Assembly: GCA_027579435.1 (NCBI GenBank)
Contig: JANBPK010000215.1
Location: 1-22,643, forward strand
DNA from: Candolleomyces eurysporus
Lineage: Eukaryota; Basidiomycota; Agaricomycetes; Agaricales; Psathyrellaceae
Direction of reading: 5' to 3'
DNA length: 22,643 nt
How positions within the stretch are numbered: position 1 is the first letter of the stretch; each line of letters starts with the position of its first letter. Below, piece after piece: positions 19,578-22,643 of this stretch. A program made the position numbers and the translations under genes. The notes below the pieces were generated by a model. The model worked only from the letters and a program-made list of their open reading frames with translations, was not told where the DNA came from and did not search any database.

Positions 19578-19578
19578 T

Positions 19579-20531
19579 GATGCTGTTGCCTGATGCATGG
19601 TCTGCCTTGGGACCAAGCAATCCATCCTGCAGCACGCTGTGCCTCTACATTGTGTGGCCTGTCTCTGCAGTGTGTCAAGGAGGGTGCATCACTTAGAAAG
19701 CGCATCCTCTCTCTTAGGGTTGAAGTCATCAAACAGTACTCTGTTCTGGTACTTGTCCAGTAGTTGCTTACCCGGGGTGTTCTCCTTTGTACTCGGGGAG
19801 AATGTCTTGGTGNAGGGTGTGTATTTTACTGTTAATCTCAGTAACCGCATCACGTACCACTTTCTGTCTATCCACCAACATCCAGCAAGATGCTCCCAGG
19901 ACAGGGATTGCTGTCTTGGCATGCTCCCCCCCATTANGCAACCTGAGTGGATGAGAGTCCAATAGGGTCACTGTGCAAAATACTGCCCTCTAAGAGAGCT
20001 TGTGGAGGTGTAGGTGGATAGGAGGCAGCCCTGCTAGGCTCTCCACTCCCCTGGTTGGCAAGGTGCAAAATGCACCTGTAATCCAGCATGCTGCCTTGCG
20101 CTGCATTGAGGTTAATGTCTTGAGGTGCCTTTTGTTTTGGTAATGCACACTTGAGCATCCAGCTTCAGGTGGGGCTCACATCTTGCTTAGCGACAGCGTC
20201 ACGTTGGGCCCAATTCATTCTCAATGTTGTTTACTTGTATTGTAGATAGTGACTGGCCTGCCTTTGCGCCCCGGGATATAAATAGGACTGGNAAAAAAAA
20301 AAAAAGCACTTGTTATGAGGGGACAGACCCCTCGTGGAATTTTCAAGCATCCTCATTGCCATGGCAGTGGTGAGGGGCTTTGTGGCATAACAGCGGACAT
20401 GCTTCTGGAACATCAGCTTCCTATTGAAATAGAACCCCAAGTACTGCCAGTAGGTCTTGGGCTTCAGCAGAGTGTTGCCAGTATATGGCGCATATCCTAA
20501 GTCCAGGGACTGGTCAAAGCCGGTCCTGGCC
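19579..20531 (-). mobile_element. LINE copy 3: decayed fragment, RT to RNase H start
   Basis: The minus strand enters at the end of RT (TGFDQSLDLGYAPYT; YWQYLGFYFNRKLMFQ), goes through MAMRMLENSTRGLSP and the post-RT domain, and stops at the start of RNase H (MDCLVPRQTMHQATAS), where it joins the 5' end of copy 1 at about 19578. Stops, frame changes and loss of CpG show decay. It is interrupted at 20141-20305 by a plus-strand LINE tail, with about 67 nt of its own sequence missing there. Its 5' limit at 20531 abuts copy 4 head to head. Confidence 0.9.
20141..20305 (+). mobile_element. 165-bp LINE 3' tail inserted antisense into copy 3
   Basis: The plus-strand sequence matches the 3' end of copy 4 and of copy 1 (aatgcacac..., ggctcac.tct.gc, then the conserved ggcctgcctttgcgcccc block) and ends in an A-run at 20293-20305. 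Copy 3 sequence resumes at 20306. Compared with copy 1 (missing interval 17839-17905) the insertion coincides with a target deletion of about 67 nt rather than a duplication. Because the insert start resembles the deleted target (atgcrcttg-like words), the exact left boundary is uncertain by a few bases. Confidence 0.85.
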
Positions 20532-22643
20532 GGTCGGATCATGTCCCGCTGTCCGCTGTCATCCCACTGAGGCACACTGTGCCAAAGGTGAAGGGGAAAA
20601 CCCTCACGCTGTTTAGCGACAAAGAGAAGGAGTTTGTTGCAGACATCATACTGGACATTGGAGACCTGTCCAGCTACCGCCCTACTTCAGCTCAGGAGGT
20701 AGAGTGCATGACATCGGCTATAGCCGATGCCTTCTCCAATGTGTGGATTAAACACTCAACGGGGTACACGGTTGGCCCGAACTCAAGAGAGTATTGGAAT
20801 GACGAGTGCACGAGGGCTCTTGAGAGTTATCGGGAGGATATGACTGTTGACAAGCACAAGGCCGTTGATCAAAGAACTCGCGCTTCGCTGACCTGAAGGA
20901 TTGAGGAGGTTGCAACGGCAAACAAGTGGCACTTGCCTGTGGGACCTGATGGAATGGGTCAAGGAGCGCAAGAACCCCCCCGTGCGAGGCCATCCAATTT
21001 GAGGGGCGGCCTTGCCACAAGCTAGACGACCTTTGGGATGCCTTACACTTGATTTATAACATGGCATCTGATCGCCTGGTGGATACGTCCATACTGGAGG
21101 AGCTCGCAGATGAGCCTGAGGGCTCCTGGCCCAAGTTCTCACAGCTGGAACTCAGGCAGACATTGGAGGCATGCTCTGCGCGCTCAGCACCGGGCCCCAA
21201 CGGTATTACATGGCGGCACCTCAAACAAATCCTGGCACTGCCTGAGTGCGGGGAGATAATTATCGCGCCAACAGATGCATCGGATGCGGGCACTGGCCAA
21301 GGCACTTCGGTTATCATGCCTAAACCAAACAAGCCGTCCTATTCCACCCCAAGGCGTTCAGGCCTATTGTCCTCCTGAACATGCTGGGGAAGCTCATTGA
21401 GAAGATGATCTTGAACAGGTTCCAGCACAACATGATCAAGTATGATCTTGTCGATCCTAACCAAATGGGTGGAGTGCATCAGTGCTCCACTGAGGACACG
21501 GGGCTTTTCCTCACACACCTGGTGCGTTCAGGGTGGGCCCAGAAGCTGCAAACGAGCGTCGTCACATTTGACATTGCTCAATTCTTCCCTTTGATCAACC
21601 ACCAGTTCCTACTGGCAGTTCTAGAGAAGCTAGGGTTGTTGCCTTCTTCAGATCCTACCTGGTGAACCGGTTCACGACATACGCGTGGAACCGGGACACG
21701 TCAGACCCGAGGAGAGCTGATGTTGGAGTTGGACAGGGATCAGCTCTGTCTCCAGTCCTGTCGGCGCTAGTGATAGTGCCGGTCATGAAGCTGTTCAGAC
21801 TGAGGAGTGCAGGATTGGGGTGCACCCTCATCTCGTATGTGGACAATGGTGACATCGTCATACAATCCTCAGAGATAGACACAAACTCTGTCATGCTTCG
21901 GCATGCATACGGCATTGTGTTTGAACAAGACTGAACTGTTCCACTTCACGACAGCCAGAACAGGCTTTGACCGGTCCCTGGACTTAGGATATGTGCCCTA
22001 CACCGGTGACACTCCCCGGAAGCCCAAGACCCATTGGCGGTACTTGGGCTTCTACTTCGACAGGAAGCTGATGTTTCAGGAACACGTCTGCTACTATGCC
22101 ACAAAGGCTCTCACCACCGTCATGGCGATGAGAATGCTTGGGAACTCGACAAGGGGTCTATCCCCTCGAAACAAGCGCATCCTGTACAGGACCACACGTG
22201 CACGTGCGGCGCCGAAAGGCAATCGCGCGACCACATATTCACCAGGTGCCCGCGGGTGAGAGTCGGGGCCGGGCCTACGACCCGCGCCCCCTNGGTTTTA
22301 GCTGCGTCGTTACCAAAGGGAGGGGAGGTTGGGGTGGAGGAAGGGAGGCACCGTAAGGCTTAGGCCGAGAAGGACCAACTGGACGCTGCCCTGTCGGGAC
22401 CCGATCGGAGGGAAGACGTGGCGAGCGAGTGGGGTGTGGGACGAGGCCTCTGAGTGCCCGGACCTACGCCGCGTCCGCATTAGCCTATGTGTCTGGCGAA
22501 TGCACACCCGAACTCTGGCCAAGGGCAGAGCTCACGTCTCGCTATGCGACTGCGTCATGTCTGCTGTCTGTTTTCTCAATACTGTTTACCTATATCTGTA
22601 GATAGTGACCGGCCTGCCTTCGCGCCCCGGAATATATATAGGA
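20532..22643 (+). mobile_element. LINE copy 4: plus strand, multiply deleted, runs off the window
   Basis: It begins with SDHVPLSAVIPL, the closing SDH motif of AP-type endonucleases, which identifies the missing domain of this family. It continues through FSDKEKEFVADIILDI, the linker, RT motif A (FDIAQFFPLINH), motif B (GVGQGSALSP) and motif C, which reads SYVDN instead of SYVDD (Asn codon aat at 21845-21847), so the catalytic pair is broken. Frameshifts lie near 20870-20990, 21290 and 21640. About 40 nt are missing near 21920. A deletion of about 1.25 kb joins NKRILYR to the C-terminal zinc motif CTCGAERQSRDHIFTRC at 22188-22190. The conserved 3' block is reached at the right edge; the A-run would follow just outside. 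CpG loss is moderate, so its age is between copy 1 and copies 2/3. Confidence 0.92.

Noticed and set aside
18801..19580. 259-codon plus-strand open frame
   Set aside because: It lies antisense to the RT linker and early RT of copy 1; high GC produces long shadow frames, and no family pattern is seen.
19579..22643. Copies 3 and 4 as one LINE with a 5' inversion (twin priming)
   Set aside because: Twin priming gives complementary, essentially non-overlapping segments. Here copy 4 also contains the part of RT present in copy 3, and their decay levels differ, so they are separate insertions placed head to head.

Overview
The window looks like a transposon graveyard from a filamentous basidiomycete, probably an agaricomycete. 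I infer this from a decayed KDZ-type transposase with short GT-AG introns, a relic of an HMG-like protein family I associate with agaricomycete repeats, an APE/RT/RNase H LINE family of the Tad/I type, and introns of 48-72 nt. I see no tRNA, rRNA, CRISPR or bacterial-style operon. Scattered Ns mark it as draft assembly.

Layout. Positions 1-1200 (minus strand) hold a spliced, stop-ridden relic with an HMG-box-like segment, cut by the left edge. Positions 1200-3300 hold only unassigned open segments. Positions 3307-5513 (minus) carry a KDZ transposase relic recognisable from its N-terminal part to its C-terminal coiled-coil tail. Positions about 5679-7000 form a CpG-rich island of foreign character: an LTR-like segment with a TATA box and two hairpins, then a coding fragment split by a 305-bp hAT-type MITE with a perfect 8-bp target duplication. 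Positions 7000-11780 are almost featureless to me. Positions 12010-12775 (minus) hold a three-exon model of unknown function (221 codons plus stop) whose stop codon is supplied by an antisense LINE tail at 11790-12020. Positions 13495-14463 (plus) hold an intact 322-codon frame of unknown function, divergent from that gene.

From 14.84 kb to the right edge the sequence is a cluster of one LINE family: a decayed minus-strand copy truncated at both ends (copy 2), a young GC-rich minus-strand copy with complete RT motifs but a frameshifted RNase H (copy 1), another decayed minus-strand copy (copy 3) interrupted by a plus-strand LINE tail, and a plus-strand copy (copy 4) that starts at the SDH motif of the endonuclease domain and carries a YVDD-to-YVDN change plus internal deletions. 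Differences between young and old copies are largely CG to TG or CA, consistent with deamination of methylated CpG.

The genes do not form a pathway. What the window records is an order of invasions: old KDZ and HMG-like relics, later LTR-like and LINE insertions, then a MITE inside the CpG-rich island. Possible live host coding capacity is limited to the two unknown genes at 12.0-14.5 kb, and these may themselves belong to an unrecognised element.
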